In this document: positions 43,062-52,029 of the stretch, piece after piece
Position numbering within the stretch: the stretch's first letter is position 1
How the letters are laid out: every line of letters begins with the position of its first letter
Assembly: GCF_900110645.1 (NCBI RefSeq)
Contig: NZ_FOFB01000014.1
Location: forward strand, 62,001 to 126,000
Direction of reading: 5' to 3'
From: Neolewinella agarilytica
GTDB lineage: Bacteria > Bacteroidota > Bacteroidia > Chitinophagales > Saprospiraceae
Length of the DNA: 64,000 nucleotides
Translations under genes and position numbers: made by a program
Notes under the pieces: generated by a model
What the model was told of the DNA's origin: nothing
Seen by the model: only the letters and a program-made list of their open reading frames with translations
Databases searched by the model: none

Positions 43062-44375
43062 CTACCAAACCCGCGTCTCCCCGGGCACGGGAACGGGGTA
43101 GAACCCTGACTCCAATGGTTGAACCGGTGGCGGAGCATTAAAGTCAAACTGCCCGGGGGAAAGGTCGAGTTTAGAGGCCATAGCTTTGTTCCAGCTCACC
43201 TCCTGTCCGGAATAAGTGGCCATACGGCCCAGTATAGCCGTCAGGGTACTTTTGGCTCCGTTCTCCGCATCCGCGAACTTGTATTCACCCTTCGCGACGG
43301 CTTCAAACAGGACGTCGTGCTCCGTCTGATAAGGGTTGGGATCGCGGCGGGCGTTGTGGTTGAGCAGGGCGTAGCCACTTTTTGTCATGATCTTCCCGGG
43401 TGCCGGTGCGCTTCCGTTGGTACCCACAAAAGCTTCGGTCACCTTGTTGGCACAGCCCTTCCAGTGGCGGCACTGGCTAATCATCTTGCTGCCGTCTTCG
43501 TAGGTGTATTCTACGAAGTGATGGTCAAAAATTTCGCCATGTTCTTTGCCATTGCGCATGTGGCGACCACCGTAGCCCGAGGCCATGACGGGGTAAGCCT
43601 GCTTAACCCAGTTGCCTACATCGAGGTTGTGAATGTGCTGTTCGTTGATGTGATCGCCGCAGAGCCAGTTGAAGTAATACCAGTTGCGCATCTGATATTC
43701 CATTTCGGTTTGTCCTTCTTCACGTGGGCGAACCCAAACACCGCCACTGTTCCAGTAAACGTAGCTCGCGGTGATGTCTCCAATTACCCCATTTTGCAGC
43801 ATATCCACCCAGCCTTCCGTGTAGAGTTTCTGGTAATGACGTTGCAGGCCGACGACTACATTGAGCTTCTTTTGCTTAGCGATTTCGGCCGCTGCAAGTA
43901 CCTTGCGGACACCGGGACCATCTACGGCCAGTGGCTTTTCCATAAATACGTGCTTATTTGCATTCACGGCCGCTTCAAAGTGGATCGGCCGAAAGCCCGG
44001 AGGGGTAGCGATGATGACGACATCGCAAAGCTCAATAACTTTCTGATAGCCATCAAAGCCGACGAACTTGTGCTCTTCGGAGACGCTGAGCCGGTCAGCG
44101 GCCAGGTCGTTGTCTTCGAGCTGGCCGGCAATATTTTTGTGACTCCTGTCCAGCCGGTCGCGGAAGGCGTCCGCCATGGCAACCAGACGAACATTCTGGC
44201 TCGTGCTCAGTGCCTGGGTGGCAGCGCCGGTGCCTCTGCCTCCGCAGCCGATAAGGCCAATACGAATGACGTCATCTACGGAGTTGTGAACGCCCGCAGC
44301 GAGAGAAGAGGAAATGGCCAGACCGCCGGCGAGGGCGGTGGTTTTTTTGAGGAAGGAACGGCGGGAGTTTGGCAT
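43062..44375 (-). CDS. Gfo/Idh/MocA family oxidoreductase with Tat signal
   Basis: The 437-residue protein has a Tat leader (RRSFLKKTTALAGGLAIS), a Rossmann motif (IRIGLIGCGGRGTGAA), the catalytic-region motif FMEKPLAVDGPG and a substrate domain with GDHINEQHIHNLDVGNW. Members of this secreted group in Bacteroidota act on unknown sugar-like compounds, with NAD(P) bound before export. It lies upstream of apbE on the same strand and is 119 bases from the FGE-like gene upstream. It is not closely similar to the family member at 27781-29100 in leader or flanking sequence. Confidence 0.86.
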   Translation of the reverse strand: MPNSRRSFLKKTTALAGGLAISSSLAAGVHNSVDDVIRIGLIGCGGRGTGAATQALSTSQNVRLVAMADAFRDRLDRSHKNIAGQLEDNDLAADRLSVSEEHKFVGFDGYQKVIELCDVVIIATPPGFRPIHFEAAVNANKHVFMEKPLAVDGPGVRKVLAAAEIAKQKKLNVVVGLQRHYQKLYTEGWVDMLQNGVIGDITASYVYWNSGGVWVRPREEGQTEMEYQMRNWYYFNWLCGDHINEQHIHNLDVGNWVKQAYPVMASGYGGRHMRNGKEHGEIFDHHFVEYTYEDGSKMISQCRHWKGCANKVTEAFVGTNGSAPAPGKIMTKSGYALLNHNARRDPNPYQTEHDVLFEAVAKGEYKFADAENGAKSTLTAILGRMATYSGQEVSWNKAMASKLDLSPGQFDFNAPPPVQPLESGFYPVPVPGETRVW

Positions 44376-44494
44376 GATCGGATGTTTTTATGGGTAAGGC
44401 CGGGACTTCACCCGGTGGTTGTGATCCCCGGACTACGCAATCGACTATGTCGATAAGCTTCATCCGGTGTTAAGGAGGTTTGACTCCTTCGGAG

Positions 44495-45391
44495 TCAGTC
44501 GATGATAGCTTTTATAAAGAAGTCTTCGACTTCTTTTGGGCCCGGTTGATCGGCGGGGGAAACGATGCGGAAGCCCAGAAAAGGGCTGTCGGCGTTCCAC
44601 CATTTGGATTTTGGTATCTGGGGGTCGCGGGCCTGCCATTTGGCGGAGGACTTTTCCCGCACGCGGCAACCGGCGTCGGCGATATCCATATCAAAATGAC
44701 CGCCACGAACGCCGCGGCTGTGCTTTCTGGTGGGTTCGATCCAGGGATCGACAGTGGCCTTAGTGATCTGCTCGAAATAATCACTGGCGTAGTGATCGAG
44801 CGTCCATTCACTTACGTTGCCGAGCATGTCGTAGAGCCCCCATGCGTTGGGTTTCTTTTCGCCGGTTTTATGGAAGGCTTCTTCACTGTTTTCGAAAAAC
44901 CAGCCATAATCGGGGCGTTCATCGAGTTCGGGCTCTTCGGTATCCGCCAGGCAAGCGTACTCCCATTCCGCTTCGGTAGGCAGGCGGAAAAAACGCCCGG
45001 TTTTTTGGTAGAGCCACTCGCAGTAGCGCAGAGCGGCTTGTTGGGTAGTATTCACCTGAGGGTAGCCACCACGGGTGCCCATCCCGTAAGTAAAATCCAG
45101 ATAGGGTGGGGAAGGACGAGTGATGGCATCAGCGTCGTAGTCGTCTGTTGTGGCTTCGTTGTTGTCGTTGTCCCGCCGTTGGAAAAGGCGAAAAGCGTCA
45201 TGGGTTACTTCATGGCTGCCGATGGCAAAGGCAGAAAGCGTGACAAGCTGGCCCCGGGGACCCATCTTAAAATCACCACCGGGGAGATGCACCATCGTGA
45301 AGGTGACCTCACTGCCCGGGATGTTGACCGAATCAACGGATTGCCCGTAAAGCAGTGTATGACAAAGCAAAAAAATAAACAGAGCGCGCAA
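44495..45391 (-). CDS. Formylglycine-generating-enzyme/SUMF1-like secreted protein
   Basis: The 298-residue protein has a signal peptide (ALFIFLLCHTLLYGQ). The FGE-sulfatase fold shows VHLPGGDFKMG, GSHEVTHDAFRLFQ, FFRLPTEAEWEYACLADTEE, NAWGLYDMLGNVSEWT, GVRGGHFD and FLGFRIV. Cys residues are present at ACLADTE and AGCRVRE, but I cannot confirm that they form the catalytic pair. It may modify a protein or be a non-catalytic member. It is upstream of the Tat oxidoreductase and apbE genes on the same strand. Confidence 0.85.
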   Translation of the reverse strand: MRALFIFLLCHTLLYGQSVDSVNIPGSEVTFTMVHLPGGDFKMGPRGQLVTLSAFAIGSHEVTHDAFRLFQRRDNDNNEATTDDYDADAITRPSPPYLDFTYGMGTRGGYPQVNTTQQAALRYCEWLYQKTGRFFRLPTEAEWEYACLADTEEPELDERPDYGWFFENSEEAFHKTGEKKPNAWGLYDMLGNVSEWTLDHYASDYFEQITKATVDPWIEPTRKHSRGVRGGHFDMDIADAGCRVREKSSAKWQARDPQIPKSKWWNADSPFLGFRIVSPADQPGPKEVEDFFIKAIID

Positions 45392-45522
45392 GATCGTGAA
45401 TTGGGTTGAGGGGATAAGATACGGATTAATGGGATTGGTTGAGAGTCTTCTACCTTCCTATTCGGGGCTACTGTGCGGTAAGCGTTCAGCTTCGAGCTTG
45501 TGTTTGCCCTGCTTTCCTGTTC

Positions 45523-45547
45523 GGCGCAGACGCAGGTGCGAAAAAGG
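45523..45547 (+). repeat. Dispersed 20-mer copy, intergenic
   Basis: GGCGCAGACGCAGGTGCGAA lies in the gap between divergent genes (45392-45682) and differs from the core by the last base (G for A). Confidence 0.65.
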
Positions 45548-45682
45548 CCTGAAAGGCAAGGAGGCTCATTTACCGGAACTTTTTGGCGGAAAAGTAAGTG
45601 TCTTAACAAGCCTTAACCCGTCTTAACACCTCCATGACGAATTCCGGACGGTTTATTGCGTTATAGCCGTCAAACCAACAAA

Positions 45683-46378
45683 ATGAACTACACTATGCGT
45701 AGCCTTTTCACCTTTTTACTGCTGGCAGCTTTTAGTACTGCGGCTTTTGCTCAGTTTCAGATTGGCTTCCGCGCCGGATATGGCTTTTCTGACCTGCGTG
45801 CTGACAGCGAATTAGACATTGTAGCGGATCAATTTGAGAATGCATCTTCCCTTTCTACCGGTCTTTATTTAGAATATGCCTTTAGTGAAGTGGTTAGCCT
45901 GCGCTCCGGCCTGGAACTTAGCCGGCGGGGAACTACCCTCAATCTTTCGGAAGATCTCGAGGTGTTTGGTGCCTCTCTCCCCTTTGGCGCCTCGGCCAAA
46001 ACCCGTTTCTCTTACATTGATGTGCCCTTACAGGTACAGGTACACCTTCCCACGGAAGGAATCATCAAGCCCTACGTTTTTGGTGGTGCTTCCTTCGGCC
46101 TGGCTACCGGTGGTAACATCCGCACGACGGCCAAAGCGATCATCGAGTTTAACCTGATGACCACCTCCATTGACCTCGATGCCATTAATTACGAACGCTT
46201 CCACGTGGCTGCCGTTGGCGGCCTCGGCGCCCGGGCCCAGCTGGCGCCTAATTTCTCCGCCTTCGTGGAAGGCCGCTTCGAGCAGAGCCTGACGGAACCT
46301 TATGATGTACCCGTCATTGCCGCTAAAACGGGCTTTAAAGGGCTGAATTTCGGTGCCGGAGTAGCTTTTGCACTTTAA
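45683..46378 (+). CDS. PorT-like outer-membrane beta-barrel protein
   Basis: The 231-residue protein has a signal peptide (MRSLFTFLLLAAFSTAAFAQ) and barrel strands such as FQIGFRAGYGFSDL, LRSGLELSRRGTTL and FSYIDVPLQVQVHL. I start at ATG 45683 (MNYTMRS); ATG 45695 is also possible. It is a paralogue of the gene at 41362-42057, with the RRGTTL and FGASLP motifs shared. A strong terminator follows. Confidence 0.76.
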   Translation: MNYTMRSLFTFLLLAAFSTAAFAQFQIGFRAGYGFSDLRADSELDIVADQFENASSLSTGLYLEYAFSEVVSLRSGLELSRRGTTLNLSEDLEVFGASLPFGASAKTRFSYIDVPLQVQVHLPTEGIIKPYVFGGASFGLATGGNIRTTAKAIIEFNLMTTSIDLDAINYERFHVAAVGGLGARAQLAPNFSAFVEGRFEQSLTEPYDVPVIAAKTGFKGLNFGAGVAFAL

Positions 46379-46402
46379 ATATAAGCAGTTACCGGAAGGA
46401 TG

Positions 46403-46459
46403 ACGACCGGCCATCAGTCATGAGGTGCAATGCCTCATGACTGATGGCCGGTCGTTTTT
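46403..46459 (+). terminator. Strong intrinsic terminator with 23-bp perfect stem
   Basis: Arms 46403-46425 and 46433-46455 are perfectly complementary around a 7-base loop, followed by a T run (46455-46459). It ends the barrel transcript. The long perfect stem may also act on the minus strand. The rest of the gap to 46746 shows nothing that I recognise. Confidence 0.93.
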
Positions 46460-46745
46460 CGTTGATAGAAGGGCTGGTGCTCCGATCCGGTTTGACGATG
46501 CCTTTACTTAGAGCCAGATCGTACTTCCTGTTTGCACGGAACGCTCTCGCCCTGGGAGGGGAACTACATCATGTATGCTCTCTCCCAATATATTTTTTCT
46601 CCCTTACCGAAGGATTTAATCCAAAGCGGGGTCTAACCGTCAAAACCACCATCACATATAGCCGGAAGTTTACCTTTTCTACATTTTAGTCAGTTCCTCA
46701 TTGTTCGAAAACCATCGCGAGGACTGATTGGTAAATATCTGGTGA

Positions 46746-47954
46746 ATGTTTCGTATTCCTTTTTCGTTTGTGTTGCCCTCCTTGCTGTGCCTGCTACTTT
46801 TTTGTAGTTGTCAGGAAGATGATCCGCTGGACATGACTGACCTCAACCCCGTAACGGGAGAAGAAGGCGTGGAAACCATTTTTGATGGTACACTGGACCT
46901 GAGCGACCCATTTAATTATGGCAGTCAGTCAATACCCGGCTATATCAATCGGGATAATACCGACGGTAATGAGATTACCGACGAAGGAGCCACTCTGGGT
47001 CGTGTGCTTTTTTATGACCAGGCCCTCTCGGCCAACAACACGATTTCCTGCGCCAGCTGTCATGTGCAGGAATTAGCCTTTGGAGATGACGCTGTTGCTT
47101 CCGTCGGTGTTTCGGGCACAACTGCCCGGCACAGCATGCGCTTAATTAATGCCCGTTTTGGAAATGAGGAGCGCTTTTTTTGGGATGAACGGGCCAATAG
47201 CCTGGAAACTCAGGCCACTATGCCCATTCGGGACCATGTCGAAATGGGCTTTAGTGGTGAAGACGGTGACCCCACCTTCGGAGAGCTTATCGAACGCATG
47301 AGTGGACTTGAGTACTACAACGAGTTATTCGCCAATGCCTTTGGCAGTAGTGAGATTACGGAAGACCGGATGCAGGATGCATTGGCTCAGTTTATCCGCA
47401 GTATCCAGTCTTTTGACAGTAAGTTCGATGCCGGACGAGCGGCCGTTGGAAACAACGGAGCGAATTTTCCCAATTTTACGGAGGAAGAGAATCGGGGTAA
47501 ACAGCTCTTCTTAGCAGATGCACAACTAGACCGAACCGGCACCCGTGTCGGAGGAGGCTTAGGTTGTGGAGATTGTCATCAGGCACCAGAGTTTTCCATT
47601 CTGCCGGGGTCGGGGAACAATGGGGTCATAACTTCTATTCTGGCGGAAGGACCGGAGTTGGACATCACCCGTTCTCCGACCTTGCGGGACCTTTACCGGC
47701 CTGATGGAGCAGAAAACGGACCCTTTATGCATGACGGTTCTTTGGCAACCATTAACGACGTTATCGACCATTACAACAGTATTCCTGCGGTGAACCGAGG
47801 ACTGGACCGTCGGCTTTCTTCCGGTGGCAACCCGCAGCGACTAAACATCACGGCAGATGAGCGTGCTGCTCTGGTCGCTTTCCTGAAAACGCTGGGCGGA
47901 ACTGCTGTATATACGGATGAACGCTGGAGTGACCCCTTTGAGAGCAGGGAGTAA
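46746..47954 (+). CDS. Di-heme cytochrome c peroxidase family lipoprotein
   Basis: The 402-residue protein has a lipobox LLFCSC (near residue 21) and two heme c sites, CASCH (in NNTISCASCH) and CGDCH (in GGLGCGDCH). The family text LGRVLFYDQALSANNTIS is followed by FWDERANSLETQA. It probably reduces H2O2 with electrons from a cytochrome in the periplasm, or is a MauG/SoxR-like diheme enzyme. It is downstream of the terminator and probably monocistronic. Confidence 0.9.
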   Translation: MFRIPFSFVLPSLLCLLLFCSCQEDDPLDMTDLNPVTGEEGVETIFDGTLDLSDPFNYGSQSIPGYINRDNTDGNEITDEGATLGRVLFYDQALSANNTISCASCHVQELAFGDDAVASVGVSGTTARHSMRLINARFGNEERFFWDERANSLETQATMPIRDHVEMGFSGEDGDPTFGELIERMSGLEYYNELFANAFGSSEITEDRMQDALAQFIRSIQSFDSKFDAGRAAVGNNGANFPNFTEEENRGKQLFLADAQLDRTGTRVGGGLGCGDCHQAPEFSILPGSGNNGVITSILAEGPELDITRSPTLRDLYRPDGAENGPFMHDGSLATINDVIDHYNSIPAVNRGLDRRLSSGGNPQRLNITADERAALVAFLKTLGGTAVYTDERWSDPFESRE

Positions 47955-47986
47955 GCGGGGGCAGGGCAAACGCATACTCGATGACG

Positions 47987-48009
47987 GGCGCTCACCGCAG
48001 GTGCAAAGG
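47987..48009 (+). repeat. Dispersed 20-mer copy, variant, after the peroxidase gene
   Basis: GGCGCTCACCGCAGGTGCAA contains the exact core CGCAGGTGCA with one inserted base between the halves. Confidence 0.65.
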
Positions 48010-48102
48010 AGGGTAGTGGTCAGCGCTTTGTGGTAAACGAGACTGGTACAGACGCAACCCTTTGGGGCCAGTGTTGGTTACCAACAAACCAACTGACCTG
48101 CT

Positions 48103-49995
48103 TTGACCGATACCCAAAAAACTGAACTTACTCACCTCCGTCACCTCGTTCAACTGGAACGGGACGAAGAGCGGAAGCTACACCTTGAAGTCATTCAGGC
48201 TATGCCCCTGGTTAAACGGGTGGCGAAGGGCTACAGCTGGTACCCCCTGCAGGTGACCGAAACTGGCTACGGAATTGGCGGACGGCCTACGGTTACGGTA
48301 GTCCGGGAAGGAGAGGAGAGTCACCAATTTCGTTCCGGAACCTCGATCAATTTATTCACCACCCAACCGATGGCGAATGGCCCGCAACGTTCCGGGGTCA
48401 TCCACTACGTGAAGAAGAATAAGATGAAGATCGTCCTGGGGGGCGAAGACCTGCCCGACTGGCTGCAGTCCGGCGGGGTAGGGGTTGACCTGATGTTTGA
48501 CGAGCGGACCTACGTGGAAATGGACCGCGCCCTGCAGACGCTGGAAACCGTGGAAGGGGGCCGGGTCAAAGAACTTCGCGACGTAATCATGGGCGTCCGC
48601 CCCGCCGAACACCGACCGGTAAAAGACGAGGCCGTCGCTCACCTGGCCCACCTCAATGACAGCCAACGCAGCGCCGTTGCCCGTGTCGTCGGAGCTGATC
48701 ATCTGGCCTTAATTCACGGCCCGCCGGGAACGGGTAAAACGACCACCCTCGTCGCCGCCGTCGGCGAACTGGTCAAGACTGAAGACCGTATCCTCTTCTG
48801 CACGCCTTCCAACTCCGCCGCCGATCTGGTGACCCTCCGGCTGGCGGAAATGGGCCTGAAGGTCGTCCGAACCGGAAACATCAGCCGTGTGGAAGAAGAC
48901 GTCATGCGCCATACGCTCGATTTGCAGATCGCCGACCATCCCGATACCGCTCAGGTTAAAAAGCTCCGCAAAGAGGCTGCTGATCTCCGCAAAAAAGCGG
49001 GTAAAAAGAAAGGCCGTGATAAAGGTCTCCTTTACCGGGATGCCGGCCGACTGAGCGGCTGGGCGCGGCAGCTCGAAGATCGAACCCTTGACCACGTACT
49101 CGATACGGCACAAGTTGTTGTCTGTACGCTCGTTGGCGCAGCAGCTTCCCTGCTTAGCAAGCATACCTTCAAGACCTGCATCATCGATGAGGCCGCGCAG
49201 GCGCTGGAGCCTGCAACCTGGATTCCCATCCTTAAGGCGAACCGGGTTGTTTTGGCCGGAGACCCCTTTCAGTTGCCTCCTACGGTGAAGAACCGGGAAG
49301 CAGAAAAGAAGGGCTTTAGTGTGACCTTGTTGGAGAAGTGCCTGGAGAAAAGACCCGACGAAGGGGCGCTACTCACTACTCAATACCGTATGAATACGCC
49401 CATCATGGGCTTCAGCAATGACTATTTCTACGACGGGCAGCTGGTAGCGGCCGAGTTGGTAGCTAACCGGACACTGCCCAGTGTCCCGCTTGGGGAATCT
49501 GTAGTGTTTATCGATACTGCAGGAACCGGTTTTGAGGAAAAATTACACCCCCGTTTTAAAAGCCGGTATAATGACGGAGAGACGGATATTCTAATCGAGC
49601 ATATGCTGGATTTGCGGAGTGCCGTTCCGCCGGAGGACGAACTTCCCTCCGTTGCCGTCATCACGCCCTACCGGCAACAGGTAGTGCAGGCCGAAGATCG
49701 GCTGGAAACCGAAGGCCGGTTGGCGGATTTCCCCCTGACAATTAACACCGTTGACGGCTTTCAGGGGCGTGAAAGAGACGTCGTCTACCTCTCCCTGGTA
49801 CGCTCCAACGAAAAAGGAGAAATTGGCTTTCTCTCCGACTATCGCCGCATGAACGTTGCCCTGACGCGTGCCCGGAAATACCTCGTTGTTATCGGGGACA
49901 GTGCTACAGTTGGGCATGACCCATTCTTCGCCAGGTTTCTGAAGTACGTAGAAGACCATGGCCTCTATCAGACAGCCTGGGAGTACATGAAATAG
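48103..49995 (+). CDS. SF1B DNA/RNA helicase, SMUBP2/IGHMBP2-like
   Basis: The 630-residue ATPase has Walker A GPPGTGKTT (206-214), motif II IIDEAAQALEPA (about 360), the Q-containing QYRMN (about 427) and the late motif VDGFQGRERDVVYLSLVRSN. A C-terminal ALTRARKYLVVIGD completes the SF1 core. The N-terminal about 170 residues contain an OB/1B-like insertion. The start used is TTG 48103; the next in-frame Met (near residue 34) would cut the N-terminus. It may unwind nucleic acid in repair or RNA metabolism; the specific role is unknown. Confidence 0.9.
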   Translation: MTDTQKTELTHLRHLVQLERDEERKLHLEVIQAMPLVKRVAKGYSWYPLQVTETGYGIGGRPTVTVVREGEESHQFRSGTSINLFTTQPMANGPQRSGVIHYVKKNKMKIVLGGEDLPDWLQSGGVGVDLMFDERTYVEMDRALQTLETVEGGRVKELRDVIMGVRPAEHRPVKDEAVAHLAHLNDSQRSAVARVVGADHLALIHGPPGTGKTTTLVAAVGELVKTEDRILFCTPSNSAADLVTLRLAEMGLKVVRTGNISRVEEDVMRHTLDLQIADHPDTAQVKKLRKEAADLRKKAGKKKGRDKGLLYRDAGRLSGWARQLEDRTLDHVLDTAQVVVCTLVGAAASLLSKHTFKTCIIDEAAQALEPATWIPILKANRVVLAGDPFQLPPTVKNREAEKKGFSVTLLEKCLEKRPDEGALLTTQYRMNTPIMGFSNDYFYDGQLVAAELVANRTLPSVPLGESVVFIDTAGTGFEEKLHPRFKSRYNDGETDILIEHMLDLRSAVPPEDELPSVAVITPYRQQVVQAEDRLETEGRLADFPLTINTVDGFQGRERDVVYLSLVRSNEKGEIGFLSDYRRMNVALTRARKYLVVIGDSATVGHDPFFARFLKYVEDHGLYQTAWEYMK

Positions 49996-50034
49996 CCAAC
50001 TAACCTCCAGTGAAGATGGTCGATTCGATCATTG

Positions 50035-50075
50035 TGGACGTGAGAATCAGACAAAAATGAAGATTCCCACGTCCA
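50035..50075. terminator. Hairpin between convergent genes
   Basis: TGGACGTGAGAATC pairs with GATTCCCACGTCCA (one mismatch) around a 13-base loop. It lacks a T tract but lies between two converging genes, so it may act as a two-way terminator. Confidence 0.6.
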
Positions 50076-50116
50076 AAATGTCGGTCCGGACCCTCAAAGC
50101 CGGTTAACGCTTGTTT

Positions 50117-50746
50117 TTAAAGAAACATTTCCTCCAGGGGCAGCCGGACTTTAGCGGCGTGCTGGGTTGGGTCTTCAGCGGAGCGGTAACCAACGGGCGC
50201 GATGACCGCAGCGGTGAGCCCCTTTTCCTTAAGGCCAAGCAACTCATCGTACTGCGCCGGGTCGAAACCTTCCATCGGGCAGGCGTCAATGCGGAGTTCG
50301 GCAGCAGCCGCCATTAATGTGCCCAAGGCAATGTAGGCCTGTCGGCGGTTCCAGCCTTGAATAAATTCGGGATCCTTGTCCGCAATGCTGTTTTTCATAA
50401 AGTCACCGTAGCCGGAGAGTGCCTCGTAGGGGAGGCCACGGATGGCAGCTGTACGACGCACGTAGTCATCGATGTATTCAGCTGTCATATCCAGTTTGCT
50501 GGCGAAGACAAAAACATGACTGCTCTCTTCGAGCTGGGGCTGATCCCAGCTGGCGGCCCGGAGCTTCGTTTTTAGCGCCGGGTCGTCGATTACCATCACC
50601 CGGAAGGGCTGTAAACCGAAAGAGGTAGCCGTCAGGTTAATGGATTCCTTCAGGCTTGCAATGTCCTCTGCGCTGACTTTTTTGTCGGTGTCAAAGCTTT
50701 TAGTAGCGTAGCGCCACTTGAGGGATTCAATGAAATGGTGAGACAT
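50117..50746 (-). CDS. NAD(P)H-dependent nitroreductase-family flavoenzyme
   Basis: The 209-residue protein is of the NfsB-like nitroreductase family. It has the N-terminal FMN phosphate site (KWRYATKSFD), SFGLQPFRVMVIDD and the C-terminal GLTAAVIAPVGYRSAED. Such enzymes reduce nitro compounds or quinones with NAD(P)H. It is 86 bases downstream of the pirin gene and probably shares its promoter, which fits an electrophile or quinone response (inference). Confidence 0.9.
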   Translation of the reverse strand: MSHHFIESLKWRYATKSFDTDKKVSAEDIASLKESINLTATSFGLQPFRVMVIDDPALKTKLRAASWDQPQLEESSHVFVFASKLDMTAEYIDDYVRRTAAIRGLPYEALSGYGDFMKNSIADKDPEFIQGWNRRQAYIALGTLMAAAAELRIDACPMEGFDPAQYDELLGLKEKGLTAAVIAPVGYRSAEDPTQHAAKVRLPLEEMFL

Positions 50747-50780
50747 AAATTATTGTTTTTCTTTTGAGTTAACGTTTTGC

Positions 50781-50807
50781 GGCGCGGGGCCGCAGGTGCA
50801 GTGAAAG
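50781..50807 (+). repeat. Dispersed 20-mer copy, variant, between pirin and nitroreductase genes
   Basis: GGCGCGGGGCCGCAGGTGCA contains the exact core CGCAGGTGCA. Confidence 0.6.
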
Positions 50808-50832
50808 TCCCTTTTTAATAGCAGTGGAAGTT

Positions 50833-51555
50833 TTAGGCCTGGGTCCGCTCCATGGGGATTTCCATCAGTAAGACCTTCGCGTCATTGGTGGCAGTAATGT
50901 GCAGACTATCCGTGTCCCAGACACCCATTCCGTCTCGTCTGCTGAGTTCTTGATCTCCAATTGTCAGGCTGCCTTCCAGCAGGAAGACGTAGACCCCGTT
51001 TCCTTTCTTTTTTAAATTATAGTCGATCTTTTTCCCTGTTGTTAGTTCACCGAGGTGAAACCAGGCATCTTGATTTATCTGTACGCCCTCGTCTTCAGCA
51101 AAAGGGGAAACAATCTGGTAAAGCTGGTTCTGCAGAGAGGACTTTTCCAGTGTAATCTGACTGTAATTCGGGGTGATGTTTTTCGTTTTCGGGAAAACCC
51201 AGATCTGCAGAAAGCTCACGGATTCCTGTTTGCTGGCGTTCATTTCACTGTGCGTAATCCCGGTTCCGGCACTCATCGCCTGAATGTCACCCTGACGGAT
51301 TACGGCCACGTTACCCATCGAGTCTTCATGTTGTAAATCACCGGAAAGCGGAATCGAGATGATCTCCATATTCTCGTGCGGATGTCGTCCGAATCCACGC
51401 CCTGCTGCTACCTCGTCATCATTCAAAACCCTTAGCGTGCCGAAGTGCATACGCTCAGGGTTATAATAGTTGGCGAAACTGAAAGTATGGTAAGACCTCA
51501 ACCATCCATGGTCTGCGAGCCCGCGACTATCCGCTTTATGAAGAACAGTTTTCAT
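50833..51555 (-). CDS. Pirin family protein (YhhW-like)
   Basis: The 240-residue double cupin has the metal-site residues H58 and H60 (GRHPHENMEI) and H102/E104 (GITHSEMN). Members such as YhhW show quercetinase-like activity; others are stress-linked. It is first in a two-gene unit with a nitroreductase, and a perfect 22-bp palindrome lies 9 bases before its start codon. Confidence 0.9.
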   Translation of the reverse strand: MKTVLHKADSRGLADHGWLRSYHTFSFANYYNPERMHFGTLRVLNDDEVAAGRGFGRHPHENMEIISIPLSGDLQHEDSMGNVAVIRQGDIQAMSAGTGITHSEMNASKQESVSFLQIWVFPKTKNITPNYSQITLEKSSLQNQLYQIVSPFAEDEGVQINQDAWFHLGELTTGKKIDYNLKKKGNGVYVFLLEGSLTIGDQELSRRDGMGVWDTDSLHITATNDAKVLLMEIPMERTQA

Positions 51556-51564
51556 TTGTATGAA

Positions 51565-51586
51565 ATTTAATGTACGTACATTAAAT
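51565..51586. promoter_or_regulatory. Perfect 22-bp palindromic operator upstream of pirin
   Basis: The half-site ATTTAATGTAC is followed by its exact reverse complement (centre TGTACGTACA). It abuts the pirin start codon, so binding of a dimeric repressor would block transcription of pirin and the nitroreductase. HxlR, TetR or MarR families are possible; no regulator gene is adjacent. Confidence 0.8.
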
Positions 51587-51822
51587 GCGTTAGAGTTTAT
51601 AAAGTTCTAAGCGTTTTCGTTACTACGCGATGGTAAAGGAGATGTTTTATTTTCTGAGCTTAATGGCTCGTTTTGTGGGCGGTTACCCTGGCCGGCGGCC
51701 TGATTTTTTGGCTCATTGAAACTATTTTCTCCCGGAAGCTTGTTCAAAAGTGTACCGCGCATTACTTTTGCGCTCGCTCCGGAAGAATGGTGGCCATCAA
51801 AAGTCATATTCTTTCATCCACT

Positions 51823-51907
51823 GCCCAGATGGTGGAATTGGTAGACACGCCAGCTTGAGGGGCTGGTGTCCATTGCGGACGTGCAGGTTCGACTCCTGTT
51901 CTGGGCA
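51823..51907 (+). tRNA. tRNA-Leu (anticodon GAG)
   Basis: Acceptor arms GCCCAGA (51823-51829) and TCTGGGC (51900-51906) pair exactly. The D-loop region has TGGTAGACAC, the anticodon stem CCAGC/GCTGG frames the loop TTGAGGG (anticodon GAG), the variable arm is long as in tRNA-Leu, and the T-arm has GGTTCGACTCC. The discriminator base is A, and no CCA is encoded. A hairpin terminator follows. Confidence 0.95.
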
Positions 51908-51913
51908 CTTTTT

Positions 51914-51946
51914 AAAGACTCCGTACTCATTCAGTGCGGAGTCTTT
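51914..51946 (+). terminator. Terminator of the tRNA-Leu gene
   Basis: AAAGACTCCG pairs perfectly with CGGAGTCTTT and is followed by CTTGTTTT. Confidence 0.85.
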
Positions 51947-52029
51947 CTTGTTTTGGTAAGTTCCATCCGGTCGTAAGCCGATTTTGTCCGTACCTTGCAA
52001 CTCCTACTTTCTGCCACCCACCACGACCT

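Noticed and set aside
43119-44456. 445-codon plus-strand frame opposite the Tat oxidoreductase gene
   Set aside because: The minus-strand frame has a Tat leader and Gfo/Idh/MocA motifs. The plus-strand frame shows no family motif.
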